A stretch of 64,000 nucleotides of DNA from Patellaria atrata CBS 101060 (lineage: Eukaryota; Ascomycota; Dothideomycetes; Patellariales; Patellariaceae). The notes beneath the pieces were generated by a model, which worked only from the letters and a program-made list of their open reading frames with translations, searched no databases and was not told the DNA's origin. This document shows, one piece after another, positions 37,601 to 49,451 of the stretch (positions are counted from its first letter, which is position 1; every line of letters begins with the position of its first letter). Both the position numbers and the translations under genes were made by a program. The DNA lies in the NCBI GenBank assembly GCA_010093705.1, contig MU006089.1:11099-75098 (forward strand). The letters run 5' to 3'.

Positions 37601-40600
37601 GTTAAACTTTCCTTCTTTGGTCATCCCAGTCCTTTCGTTTCACAAGTGCGTAACATCCAAAAGTCAGCAACCACCTCACGAATCCGCTCCACGCGCCAGG
37701 CCCGATCTGAAATTGCCCAAAACGTCAACGGTTGACACTGAATAACAAATGAACGGTCCAGAATGGGGTCCGAGTCACTTCTGTCCATCCCGCTTCTAGT
37801 CTTTCTCTATGACGGTTTCGATAAGCTTTCGTCCTCCACCGACGTTTGCCCGTCTCTTTCTAGTTTCTAGCGGCCGAGGTGATTTGAAATTCCGACGGGT
37901 CGATTTTTATTGGATAGGGTGAATGATTAAGATATCCGATACTTCGGACACGATCATGCTGGTTGATGCAGCCTCAAAACAGCCAAACGCTGAAGAAGTC
38001 GTTATTTTTTACTCCGGTCCCGGTAAATCGGTATTCACTTCCGGAAGCCAGACATTTCATCCAACGGTCATCTCCCTCCCTTGCCCGTTTGTTTTTCTTT
38101 TCTTTTGCATTTTTATTACAGCAACAGCGTTGAGCGAGATCAGAAGTCAAAGCATCCATACGGATATCTTCTTTTACCCTCCCGATCCAGGACTGGTTCC
38201 ATCTTACTGGCGGGAGCCCATGTTATGGGAGAGCGAGAGGCGCTGGAAAATGTGGAGTTTTGGTTTCGTTCATGGAATTACCTTGTTATCAAAAGATGTG
38301 TCAGGATACGGTAGGACATCAAGGGTTAGAGAACTGGAGAATTAGAGAATTAGGTAGGGAAATCTCCAGTAGTAGTAGCCCGTCATGAGGTCGATCGAAA
38401 TCTACGCTCGGTCCTAATAGTGAGCCATGGCTCTCATGATCGACCGGCCGTTTACCCTCTACCCTTTGAGGCAAAGGATTAGCTTTTGGTGGTGGAGAGA
38501 ATGGCCGTAACGTCCATATCTGAACACAAGACAGTAGAACTCTCACCATTGAGCTTCTCGCATAGCTTTAAGCAACTATTCAGGAATTTTGCCAGACTGT
38601 ATCTTCTTTGTTCACGAGAAACTTGGAACCCTTTTTCAAGGGGAAAATACCGCGTCAGGCCATCATTTCAAACGTCAGTGAGCTAACCGTAAGTCGCTGA
38701 TCCCTCGCCTCCCCATGTCGCAAAAGTGCGATCAAGTTATAGCAACTTTCATCCGCCCGTCTTTATAGCAGATCGATGCTTACAGTATAACATTCTCGGA
38801 ACTTTTCAACACCGATATCATCAATGGTGAGTGAATTTTGACAACGAGAATAAGAAATGAAGACAAAAGAAAGGGTTTTGCGGATGGATGGACTTCGTGT
38901 GTGACGGTGTCCCTGGCTCTCGGTCTCCTGAATCGAGAAAGTTTCTACTCTCTTGGATTCCAATGCCAGGGTTCATTGATGAGCTACGTATGCAGGTAAT
39001 ATATTCAACGAGTCTGTACGAGTACATCTAGAGTACTGTGCAGTAGTAACAGTACCTCCCGTACAGCACATGTCCCAGCTGAGGAGGTGCGGACGCCTGA
39101 TGGTACCCATGATATCTCTAAAGGTATGGGTGGGTGCATTACCGGCGCTTTTCACGACTGATATTGGTCAAGAAAATCTTTGAGCATGCAACGGCTCCAT
39201 ATTACCAGTTCCTTTGTATCTCCTGAGCGTTAAAATGGTCGTTCTGGGTCCCAGGTTCCTGTTATTTGGCGTCCCTTTTGGCTGGCTGAAGGTAAAGGTC
39301 TTCGAGTGGGATGAATGATTACTTCACGATCCTGGCGTGTGTGTAGATGGATCAAGCAGTTAAACACAGGGTCATCTAGGCTCCGGACTGGGAACGGCTT
39401 CCAGGACCATCTTGAGGCGCTTCATCGTTCTTTATTTCCCTCCACGCCCACATTCGGTACGTTCTTAACATATGCCGCAATGCATGGAATCGTTGTTCCT
39501 TCGTCGCTAGTCACCGCCGCGGTTCGCTACCTGACGTCTTCGATAGGACGCAAGGTACAAGGGCAGTTCCTGGCCGGTGGGATGAAAATGTGAGACCTTG
39601 TAAGGGCCCAAAACAACCACGAGGGTTTCCCCCAAATTCCATCCCCTGGAGTAAAGTGAACTTTGATGATGTCTTATATTTTCGGTGCTTTCCATGCGTA
39701 AATAAAAAGCCCGCCGACGGGCAAGATTACGGCTTCCTTGTATTACTTGTATTACTTGTATATAGGGATAAGGATGGTGGAATAATCCGTGCTTGCAGGT
39801 GGTTGTCAAGGGAGTGGCCAGTAGTGCTCATTGCTCAATAATGCTTTAGGTTTTCCGGTAAAACAACTAAAGAATCACGTTAAACTTCTTCTTCTTCCTC
39901 ATCATCATCATCCCGCTCCGCTCTTCCCCCTACCCCCCTTACCCTTGTAACACATCCTTCTCCCGGCGATCTGGTCCACGCCTTCTATGCGGTCCACATG
40001 CCCAAAGGGGGATACACGACAAATAGATTGTGTCTTGATGTGTCTTGTTCTTGTAATTCCTACATGGCTTCCATTCTCGTTAAGGCGCCATTGGCTAACA
40101 TCAAACCCCCTTACCCTCCCCACACACGGTCTTCCCTAGTCTTCCCTACTCTCTCTAACTCCGTACTCTTGCTCGTCTTTGCAACCTTTTGTTTTGGCGC
40201 CTCATCTCATCTTCAGCATGGAAAATTTGTTCACAGACCAACAGTAAATCACTACTTACTACCGCTGTCCCGCTCTACCGCACAACGCACACGCGCACGC
40301 ACGCACATCCAAGTCCATCGATCGCCTCCCCCCTCCCCCTTGGCTCACACCCAAGTCCTGGCGCACATCCTTTCCCGAGGCGTCGTACCTTTTCATAAAC
40401 GTTGGCCAAACGCCGTTCACGGCGCTGCCAGCCTCGAACCTACTTTATCTCACCCTAAGCCGGATCGGACTGAAGAATCATTCCCACTACCCGATTCAAA
40501 AACACCGGCCTCATCTCCACTTGATTCGATAACATCCCATAGCTTGCTGTTAAAAACGTGCTTCCGCCGCTACCTGCCCATCTCCTGCCGGTGCCACTAG

Positions 40601-40967
40601 CCATAGTTCTGACCAAGATTATATACTCCACAAATCCACGGACTGCACGTCTCACCGTTCTCTGACCAAACCAAACAAGAGTCAGACAACAATCAATCCG
40701 AAAACCTCCATCTTTCCTCGCTCTCATTCTTTTCCAAACTGATCAATCCTTTTTGATCTTTGCATATTTTCAAACTCAAGGTAATGAACAACCGCTTTTC
40801 TTTCTCCCATTAAGCGTGATTTGTTTCCGAAGACGTTGGTTGGATCGTATTTTCCCTCCCTCTTTTTATATGTTGCAAAGTCGCTCTTAAGTGGATCCTA
40901 TCTCCATACAGATGCATGTTTTGATTGTTGCCGTCTCACTGAAAGACAGCTAATTCCTCACAGAATC
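28692..40967. other. 12.3-kb stretch without a supportable protein gene
   Basis: The longest gene-free interval in the window, between the end of OGT and the start of flbD, both on the plus strand. Open frames here are short, interrupted and lack domain-like sequence. The longest, 174 codons on the minus strand (31801-31277), is not recognisable. The interval contains scattered GTAC-rich palindromes (around 37541-37580 and 39011-39058), a small perfect hairpin GCCCGCCGACGGGC at 39709-39722 followed by TTGTATTAC direct repeats, and a C/T-rich tract near 40325-40345 of the kind found near fungal transcription starts. Possible content: long regulatory DNA and a long leader for flbD, non-coding RNA, or old decayed repeats. 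Confidence 0.6.
40781..40963 (+). promoter_or_regulatory. flbD leader: candidate 5'-UTR intron containing a 9-codon uORF
   Basis: A GTAATG donor after CTCAAG and a GCTAATTCCTCACAG branch/acceptor end 4 nt before the flbD start codon. Together they define a possible 183-bp leader intron. If it is retained, an ATG at 40784 opens a 9-codon upstream ORF ending TAA at 40813, which could limit FlbD translation. Both readings are inference from sequence signals. Confidence 0.45.
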
Positions 40968-42305
40968 ATGCCTCATCATCGTCGCGGCCCGTGGTCGCAC
41001 TCCGAAGACCAGTATCTGCTTCAACTTGTCCAACAATCTGGTGCAAACAACTGGGTTAGAATCTCCCATATGATTCAGTCTCGGTCTCCAAAACAGTGTA
41101 GAGAACGATATCACCAAAATCTCAAACCCACTCTTAGTCATGACCCAATCACTCCAGAAGAGGGTGAAAGGATAGAAAGACTAGTAGCAGAAATGGGAAA
41201 GAGATGGGCCGAAATTGCACGCCAATTACCTGGTCGTAGCGACAATGCTGTCAAGAACTGGTGGAATGGTGGGATGAACCGAAGGAAAGGTATCACTGGA
41301 TCCGGTAGCCGAAGAAGTGATAACAAGAACATCAACTCGTATCCTTATGCAGACTCTTCAAAACAACTCCCGCTACCTGCTTTCACTACCATCGGAACCA
41401 ACGCATTTCCTGAACAGGTGAATCACCTACCATCACAAAGTGGATCAGCTCCATCTTTACGTAGTCATTTCGAGCAACCAGAGCAACCGGTTCAACTACC
41501 ACCCATCCAATCCTCACACCGCCCAATAGATCATTTCGATCGGACTTTAGACCCTACTCTACGTCGAGGACAGCGTACCTCGCCTCTCCATACAGCCTTA
41601 CCTCCCATCGCGCCAGTATCTTCATATGCGCAACCGAACCCTTATCCAAGAAATCTAGATATCTACACCACTAACCATCGAGGACGAGCGGTGGATACTC
41701 CTCTACCTTCTCCATCATGTTTCTCTACCGTATCAACTGATGGTGCTCCATCCTTAATGTCCGATCATTCGGATTCGAGATCACCTCAAGTCAATACTCC
41801 TCATGGTCATTCTTTACCACCATTTCTTGGAAACCGTGCTGAGAGGCGGAGATCCAGTGTGCAGTTTTTACCTAGTACCGGATTTGTAACGGACGAAGAG
41901 CCACAGCCACTCGCACAAAATAGTAACCTTAGGAACGAGGAGTTCAAATTATCTCCTATCCGTTCGGATTGGAATGAGAATAGATCTCAAGTGACGGGTC
42001 CAGCATTCAAAGAACCCGATTATCAGCGGCGTCATGCATACTCGCCTTCTGGGGGTCGCAGTCCACCGATCGATCCATCACTTCAACACTCTTCCTTCTC
42101 TCTACCACAACTTCTTCCAAGTGTTCATACTTTCGAAAAGAGCTCATCACCAATTTCGCATCTTCCATCCTTGATGTATCCTAGATCAGCTGAGCTTACT
42201 TCCTCACTCCTCCGGCAGCCAACTCAATACCAGTCTCAGAGACCCTCTTCACCGAAAGAGAATCAAGATTCTCGTATGAATGTTAAGGGCATGTTATTAA
42301 ACTAA
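40968..42305 (+). CDS. flbD: Myb-type conidiation regulator FlbD
   Basis: A two-repeat (R2R3-like) c-Myb DNA-binding protein. In Aspergillus nidulans, FlbD acts with FlbB upstream of brlA to trigger asexual sporulation. The single coding exon gives 445 aa from the ATG in MPHHRRGPWSHSEDQYLL. Repeat 1 spans about residues 5-52 and ends RSPKQCRERYHQNLKP. Repeat 2 spans about 58-105 and contains GKRWAEIARQLPGRSDNAVK followed by NWWNG. These segments are close to the Aspergillus FlbD DNA-binding domain as I know it. The remaining ~330 residues are Ser/Pro-rich and disordered with no other domain. The frame is open further upstream but without an ATG, so this start is well placed. It sits after a very long gene-free region, and long upstream regions are common for developmental regulators. 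Confidence 0.93.
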   Translation: MPHHRRGPWSHSEDQYLLQLVQQSGANNWVRISHMIQSRSPKQCRERYHQNLKPTLSHDPITPEEGERIERLVAEMGKRWAEIARQLPGRSDNAVKNWWNGGMNRRKGITGSGSRRSDNKNINSYPYADSSKQLPLPAFTTIGTNAFPEQVNHLPSQSGSAPSLRSHFEQPEQPVQLPPIQSSHRPIDHFDRTLDPTLRRGQRTSPLHTALPPIAPVSSYAQPNPYPRNLDIYTTNHRGRAVDTPLPSPSCFSTVSTDGAPSLMSDHSDSRSPQVNTPHGHSLPPFLGNRAERRRSSVQFLPSTGFVTDEEPQPLAQNSNLRNEEFKLSPIRSDWNENRSQVTGPAFKEPDYQRRHAYSPSGGRSPPIDPSLQHSSFSLPQLLPSVHTFEKSSSPISHLPSLMYPRSAELTSSLLRQPTQYQSQRPSSPKENQDSRMNVKGMLLN

Positions 42306-44248
42306 GCAACAAAAATATTCAACTAATGATTTATTTGAAAACGTACTGAGGAAGAACCTTTGCAAGGGCTCAGAAAGGCTCTAGCGCACTTCACTAGAAG
42401 TATCTACTCACCGTACTCCACTTACGAGTTCCCTTTCTGTAAATAGGACATTTACTTCAAAAGTCCTACAAATGACAAAGGGTGTCTATAACCACTTGTC
42501 AATATTGAAGATTCATACCCCTCGCTATAGACAGTGTGCCACTTGAAAAGAGTGCTCTCTATCACTGATCACCTCCGGACCCTTTATTGTACCTTCTCAG
42601 TTTTTGCATCTTTTCAGATATGTTTTTTTTTTGTTTGAAAGTAGCGTACTATACATTGTAATGGTCGGCATTGTGGAGGGTTTCTCTCATATCAGATACC
42701 ACTTTTTCAAGGGAGTTTTTCTCGGGCGGACTCATTGATGAAATGGGCATTATTGTGTACCAATGTAAAGGGCGTTATTAGGTGTGGCAACAACCCAACC
42801 ATCGAGTAGAAGGCCAGATACATGCAAATATCACAAGAGTTAGATAGCCATTTGAGCAAGTGGTCGGCTTATCCATACGATAATAGGTCGTATCATTCGT
42901 TAATACAAATACCTACCACCAGTCCAGAGCTTCCCTTGATTCTTTGAGTGATAGAATCTGCTTTTCAAGGGATGGAGTTTGTCAAGCAGGAAATCTCGTG
43001 CGAAATCCATGCTCATACTGCAGTAGTCAACAACCGCACAGAGTTTTGCACGGTGTACCACGCGGAAAGACGGTTCTGAAACGTACTGGAGGGGGGAACT
43101 TCCGTCTCACCGACATGAAATCGCCCCCTCTGGTATCGTGCAGTAACAACCAATGGAAATCCTCTTTAGCTTCAGAACCATACATTCGTCCATCTGACCC
43201 TCCATCACCCACGGTAGCTGGTGCAAGTCGAAGACAAGAAGGTGACACGACTGAATCCTCAAACGACCGTGGCACCGTGGAGTCTTCGATGACCTGGACA
43301 ACATGACGAAGGGAATCAGACGGAAACGATGACGGATACGGTGGACGGGTCAAAAGCAAGAGATGGAGATCTGCGATTCTGCAGTGTGCCCTAAGTCTAA
43401 CGGCCAAGTCGTTGAAATGTTTCGGCGCTTGGGGAGGGGGAAGCGGTGCATAAAACGGCGCGATCGACAAGAATTGGTTCTACTTGGGGAGTGGCCCGAG
43501 GCGTTACGGGCTCCTTTTCGGTCAGGACGACTTCGGCCTCGTCTTGCCTTACCGCGGTCATCGAGATTTTGAAGATAGAAGGAGAGATGATGCGAGTGGT
43601 AACTTGATTATTGGTTGGAGTGAACTCGAAATTGAAGCCAAGGAGACATTCCGGATTTGGGTTTGACTGGCAGATGTCACTGCCGAACAAGTATGCAACT
43701 ATGCACGGTGTACGTTGACTACTGGCATTTTATGCTGTGAGTGGAAAATAACTGGATATAATTGAAAATGTGGGAGATTACCTATGGAGTATACGTTTAC
43801 GGAGTAGACATTAGGAGACTGGACGTCTACAAAAAAGGGTACGAGGATGAGGACTTGCACTTTTCTCGTTTAGCGTTGACGACCGATCTTGTCACGGGGT
43901 TGCTTGGAAACCTAACCTGGACGACAACCTTTGCAACTCCAACCTGTTTTTCTACCCTTACACCAATTCAAGCTATCATCCCATCACAATATAGTAATGT
44001 CGTCTATGATATTTTCTTGATTCATTTGATAATCGAACATAGATCAGGGCCTTTGGTCTTTCATAGTTTGAGTAACTTTAAGCGGATGACTGACGCTTGA
44101 TGACCTTTCACCACCGAATACTTTTGTTTATCCGGTAATCTTCGTTTCAACAATGTTTCAATCAGCGTACGAACTGTACAACTCGTCAAAACGATAATCG
44201 CCCAACCCCTAGAGATATACGTCCGGCATTAGCGTTACAACTCAGTCC
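42306..44248. other. Intergenic flbD / MTC6
   Basis: 1.94 kb. A minus-strand frame (43470-43027) and an overlapping one (43690-43397) look slightly protein-like, but they have no clean start, join or domain. A plus-strand frame at 43762-44100 has no domain. I call none of them. The first part should be the flbD 3' UTR and the last part the MTC6 promoter. Confidence 0.5.
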
Positions 44249-46488
44249 ATGTCGTTAGGCTACGATCCGGACGAGGGTACAATTCCAGTTTCCCCATGGA
44301 CTGCAGCGTTCTTGGTATNNNNNNNNNNNNNNNNNNNNNNNNNNNNNNNNNNNNNNNNNNNNNNNNNNNNNNNNNNNNNNNNNNNNNNNNNNNNNNNNNN
44401 NNNNNNNNNNNNNNNNNNAAAAAAAAAAGAAAAAAACTGTTTACACAAATTATCACACCCTTATAATTATTCTTCAACGGTGCACAAAGTACCTCTTCTT
44501 TTGAAGGTGCCACGATTGACATGCTCCAGCTACTTCACCCAGCACGTGTACTAATCATTTATCGTCTATTGTAGGCTGAACGTGATGTATCCATTCGAGT
44601 TCCGATCAACTCCGTGATTCAACCTGGGGTCTCGATAACCAGGGCATGTTTCGCTCACAACCAATTTGAAGAGCGTAGAGCTGCGAAATGTCTTTCTAAT
44701 CTGCTGGCCATAGGTTACAGGAGGTTCGTTCTCGATATTTTCTGGGATCCTGGTCGTCAAATATGGGCTCTATGTCCTGCACAGATTCCGGATTCTGCAT
44801 CAAATGAGGATGATGACAACTCCATAGTACTTATTCCTCCATCAACAGAAGCAACTCTACAGAGTGCTACTTTTGCAGCCCACATCGAGCGTGATCTATT
44901 CAATGCGCTTCCAACTCCTCCAGTCATGTCTGGAAATTGGTTGGATGCGATATTTGCTCGACAAGAATCATCCACTCCGTTCACCTCAAAAAATACTATA
45001 TCCACAACGGAGGAGCGCACAAGTATTTCTTCATCCAGTATTACAGAAAGGACTACTAGTACTCCAATAACTGTAATAAGTGCCTCTCCAATTCCTTTTC
45101 CACCCTCGACTGGCCAACAAATCATCGAGGTAGGACCTTATCGATGTACATCTACAATCGACTTACATTTCTTGGTGTCCATATTTTCTGATTACCTGCA
45201 GAAGACTGCTACTACAATACAAGCAGAACTCAACTTTCTTACTATCAATGTCCACGCTGCTATTTCCTTTTCCAATGCGAGCGAGACTGATGCATCATCT
45301 GGATCCAGCCTCCCAACACCGGATCAGCTTCTGAGCGCACATCTTAGATCTAATCTCTCTTCCTTCTTGTATACACCTAACATGCTTCGAGAGGATAGGG
45401 CTAATCTCAACGCGTCTTGGTTTGACGTCGTGACTGATCGTAGACCCGATTCTTCATACTTTTCTACTTCACTAGCAGAGAACGACATTTTTACTACCTT
45501 AGATGGATGGCCAAGTGAGAGTTTCATAGAATTCGATGAGTACGCTAGGCTAATAGCCGGCTTTGGAACGATTGATCCACAGATGAGCGATTACAATCTC
45601 TCTGGAGACGCTGATACTATATTTCCCTCGGAGTACACCATGAGCGTACATAATGTGTCTCTTTCTAAAGAGGGCAATGTTGAACGTGGCTGTATCTTCG
45701 ATGAATTCGAAAAGTCTGTCTCATCTGTAAACTCTTCTTGGGCTGTCTCTTCGAGGTTTGCCTCCTCTGACTCGGATTTCTTTCACGCCTCTATTTCAAA
45801 TCTCACCTCATGTGGCATATCTCCACTTCTGAACACAACTATCGCAAACCATACGGCCGATGAAGATTTCCTACCATATCAATCTTTCGCATACGCAACG
45901 ATATGGTCATGGCTTCCAGGCGAACCACGTAATATGTCTACCGAATCGAACGAATCCAACCCTGATGACAACTCCCTCTTCCGCTGCGCTACTGCTCATG
46001 CATCACTCAACGGCCGTTGGCGAGTCTCGGACTGTACCAAGAAACACCATGCCGCATGCCGCGTCGGCAATGAACCGTATATTTGGACTATCGCCAAAGG
46101 TCGTAGCTCCTATAGCTCATCAGCAGAGACTTGTCCAGGCAACAGCACCTTCGCCGTCCCGCGTACTCCTCTTGAAAATAGATACCTTTTAAAAGCGATC
46201 AAGGAACACGCCGATGGCGAAGAGGATGATAGCATCGTTTGGATCAATATGAATTCGCTCGATGTCCAGGATTGCTGGGTCTCGGGTGTCAATACTACGT
46301 GTCCCTATGTCTTGAACGAGCAGGATGAGAGATCGAGGACCGTTATCGTGCCAACTGTGGCTGCTGTAGTGGTATTTGTCATAGCGGCATTGACGGTTTT
46401 TGTGAAGTGTGCGGCGAATAGGCAGAATTCGAAGAGAAGGAGGAAGAGGGTTAGGGAGGGATGGGAGTATGAAGGTGTGCCTTCGTGA
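44249..46488 (+). CDS. mtc6: Maintenance of telomere capping protein 6 (Mtc6-like)
   Basis: A single-pass membrane protein. The yeast gene was named from a genetic screen for telomere capping, and its molecular role is unclear. The long frame from 44614 has no natural start. A short exon 44249-44314 (22 codons starting MSLGYDPDEGTIP) ends at TTG before a GTAT donor, and the second exon begins after TTGTAG at 44575. The intron (44315-44574) swallows the 100-N gap, so its true length is unknown. Joined, the protein is 659 aa and the junction reads AAFLAERDVSIRVPIN, matching the family start. NLLAIGYRRFVLDIFWDPGR is a family hallmark. Later come an Asn-rich glycosylatable ectodomain with a C-type-lectin-like segment (NGRWRVSDCTKKHHAACRVG) and one TM helix near residues 610-632 with a short basic tail. 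Confidence 0.85.
44319..44418. other. Assembly gap (100 N) in the MTC6 intron
   Basis: Exactly 100 N, starting four bases into the inferred intron and followed directly by an A-rich run (44419-44437). The missing sequence is probably a long homopolymer that stopped assembly. Confidence 0.99.
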
Positions 46489-47463
46489 GAATATGATTTG
46501 ATACAGACATACTTTGAAGTGGCTTTCATGGGACAGCATGGTTCAACGATTGCTTCAGATGCTGACCCATCACGGCTGTAGATACGATCCACTTTGGTCA
46601 GCTCTGTGTTCAGAATTTTTTCTGTAAGATTAGACGTACATATCACGTGCTGTAAATACTATTGTAAAGATCCGAGTACAAGTGTCCATTTGACCTCGTC
46701 GATCCGCTACAATTATTTCCAGTTTTCAACACAGTATTTGTGATACGATTGTGGAACGACCAGATGGATCAAGTGGTAGGTATGTATTTTATACGTTCCT
46801 CCCTGACCAAGTCTACGTAACAACCTCTGATGTTCACCGTACAGACCCGCCGAACTCCGTGAAGTCAAAGTTATCAATACGCTCTCGTATGTACAGTACC
46901 AACAAACGGAGAGGAGCCGAGGACCACGCATATTGAAAAGGATGAGGCTGTGGTTAATATCAGACTCCACCTTGGTCTACTGTACCGTACGATACTTCCA
47001 CAAACGCCCAAAGGAATCATCGACAGCCATGCAAACCGTACGAATACAATCACTCATATGCTTCGACGACACGTTCAGGTGCATCCCCGGATTCGCCTTT
47101 CTCAACCACCCCCCCCTCCCCCCCAACCCTCGAGAATCGGGCTTTCGTCGTTTCTATGGATCTTTGCTGTGCCAGATTTGCTCGGTATCCTAAACGGTCA
47201 ATTTCCAGACCTCTTTTTAGTTGACAATGGAACAGGCCTTCAACCTTCTTCCAGGCCCACTACTCCTACCTTTGCTACTCCTTCTAGATCTACTTGAATT
47301 GTCATCCATAGGTTAATTGACGATTAAGAACTTCATTCTTTCTTGCAACTGAATTTAGAGACGCTTCGACGGAGTATCCTACATCGGGCGATGAATGCCC
47401 AGACCAGGGTGGACATATCAGAATCATCAGACATCAACAGCGTTGACAACATAATTCCACGAC
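46489..47463. other. Convergent intergenic MTC6 / ARH1
   Basis: 975 bases between convergent stop codons. It holds GTAC-rich elements (TGTACAGTACC near 46890 and CTGTACCGTACG near 46980), a C-rich run near 47108-47122, and no supportable gene. Confidence 0.55.
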
Positions 47464-49096
47464 CTAATCCAACACCTCAAGCATCTCCTTGATGGTCTTA
47501 AACTTCTCCCTAACCTTCCCTCGCTCCCTACCCCTCTCATTCTCCACCCTATCAATCTTCATCCAATCATCCCAGCTAACGGGTCTCAGACCACGTCCTT
47601 CAACCTCCTTTCTCAATCCTTCCCAACCTAACCCCGTACTGCCCCCAATTCCAGAATTAAGGAACGGCACACCTTCCTTCCAATCCCTGAGGATGACCTC
47701 AGCGGAGGCGAAAGCATCCTCCATAGTCGTGTTGATGACACCAGTAGGACCGCGCTTCACCCAGCCGGCACAGTACATACCTGGAACGTGGCCGGCGCTT
47801 AAGTCACCGGTTCCCTCCAAGGGAGATATCACGCGTCCATAGAGGTCGTTGGGGATGATGCCCTTCTTTGTGTCGAAGGGAACATTGACGGAGTCGAGGC
47901 CGGGAAGGGGTTCGGCTTTGTAACCGATGGATAGGAAGGCGAGAGATGCTTCGAGTGAGTGTAATTCACCGGTACCGTGGATTCGCGCGGCTATATCTAA
48001 GGGATCTGCGTTGGGCTCTAGAGCTGTGCGCTCGAAATTGACTTTGCATAGGTTGGCCAAGTCACCGGACGATGACTTGAAGGAGTTGGGTCTTAAAAAG
48101 AACTTCAGAGCCCATGATCTAGTAGCAGCATTCATGGGAGTCGGACCACGTTTCTGTAGTAAGTCCAGAATGCGTGTCCGTCGCCTTTTCTCCATCCCTT
48201 TGAGATTCGTTACTTCAAGTGGTATAAGTGACGAGTCAACGGGTTCAAAATACACGGAAGGAAGATTGATAAGTTCTCGTACTTCTTTGATTGTAAAAGA
48301 CGCTTGCAAGGGACCTCTTCTACCAATGATTTTAACTGATGTGATCTTGTTGCGGGCGAGAGTCTCTAGTGCTTGCTCCGAAATATCCGTATCCTTGAGT
48401 CTATCCACAGAGCTGAGAAGTATACGTGCCACGTCCATTGCGACATTTCCTTGCCCTATTACTATAGCTTCTTCTCCAGCCTCTAAATTGGGGTTCAGAC
48501 CTGCAAATTCCGGTAGACCATTGTACCACCCTACAAATGCACGAGCTGAATACACGCCTCGAAGATCTTCCCCTGGGATGTTTAACTTATTATCTTTCGT
48601 ACATCCATATGCAAATAAGATGGCATCGTAATGTGGTATCAACGAAGTAAGAGGGATGTCCCGGCCCATGTCGACATTTCCAATGAATTGAAAGCGCGAT
48701 GATTGAGCCAATTCCGAAAATTCTACCTCAGGGTGCTACCAAGAGGTCAGTAAAAGACTCAAACGCGTATTGAGACTGAGACCTTCTTACTTTGACTTCT
48801 GGGTGATCTGGAGCAACTCCGAACCGAAGGAGGCCAAAAGGTGCCGGTAAATGCTCGTACATGTCTATCTTCGCATCCTCGGTCAATTTCATCAACTGCT
48901 TTGTCGCGAAGAAACCAGCTGGCCCTGATCCAATGACTGCGACTCGAAGAGAGCGTCCATCAGAACTTGCGACATTACCGTAAAGCCTCTTCACCAATTG
49001 ATTGGGATGGTTGCGCACAGATTTGCGGCGAGATGCGATTGATAAAGCGCGGGCACAAGAACCACAGATGTATGGGGTTCGTTGGGTGTATGGCAT
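47464..49096 (-). CDS. ARH1: NADPH:adrenodoxin (ferredoxin) oxidoreductase, mitochondrial
   Basis: Passes electrons from NADPH to mitochondrial ferredoxin for Fe-S cluster assembly and haem A synthesis. Two exons (49096-48791 and 48735-47464) separated by a 55-bp intron (donor GTAAGA, acceptor GGTAG) give 525 aa. The N-terminal ~45 residues are basic and Ser-rich, as in a mitochondrial presequence. The FAD motif VAVIGSGPAGFFATKQL is near residue 52, and PFGLLRFGVAPDHPEVK leads into the splice junction. The NADPH-binding motif AIVIGQGNVAMDVARIL follows in exon 2. IGRRGPLQASFTIKEVREL and the C-terminal CAGWVKRGPTGVINTTMEDA are strongly conserved family blocks. A short HPEV repeat on both sides of the junction is a coincidence of the join; the alignment to the family length is correct. 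Confidence 0.95.
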
Positions 49097-49451
49097 TATA
49101 TCAGATGGTAATGTGTGACTTGCTCAATTGATCATATTAGGTACGTAGAGGGAGGAGCGTATGAAGGCCGTGATGATCAAAGTATTAACTAACTTTGAGG
49201 TGAAGAATTATTATTCCCGTCTATATGTGGCGAAGACGTCAGTTGAAGGTTATCGGATCGCTTATCGATAAAGGTTGTTGCTATGACGACGGAGTAAGCT
49301 AGCAGTGTTTGGAGGCGCTTCCACACCTCCCATCCATGCATCCGATCGCCAATATCTCCTCGGCTACTAAGACACCAGCATTCCATCCCACATCTTCTCA
49401 TTCTCTACACGTGCGATTGCCCTTTCATTCTTCACAGTACTGTACCGTACA
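49097..49451. promoter_or_regulatory. Divergent promoter ARH1 / four-TM protein
   Basis: 355 bases between divergent start codons. A GTAC-rich element, CAGTACTGTACCGTACA, ends directly at the start codon of the plus-strand gene, placing this recurrent motif in its 5' UTR. Confidence 0.6.

Noticed and set aside
43027-43690. Overlapping minus-strand frames downstream of flbD
   Set aside because: Somewhat protein-like, but the longer frame starts at TTG and no splice join linked it to an ATG without breaking frame.
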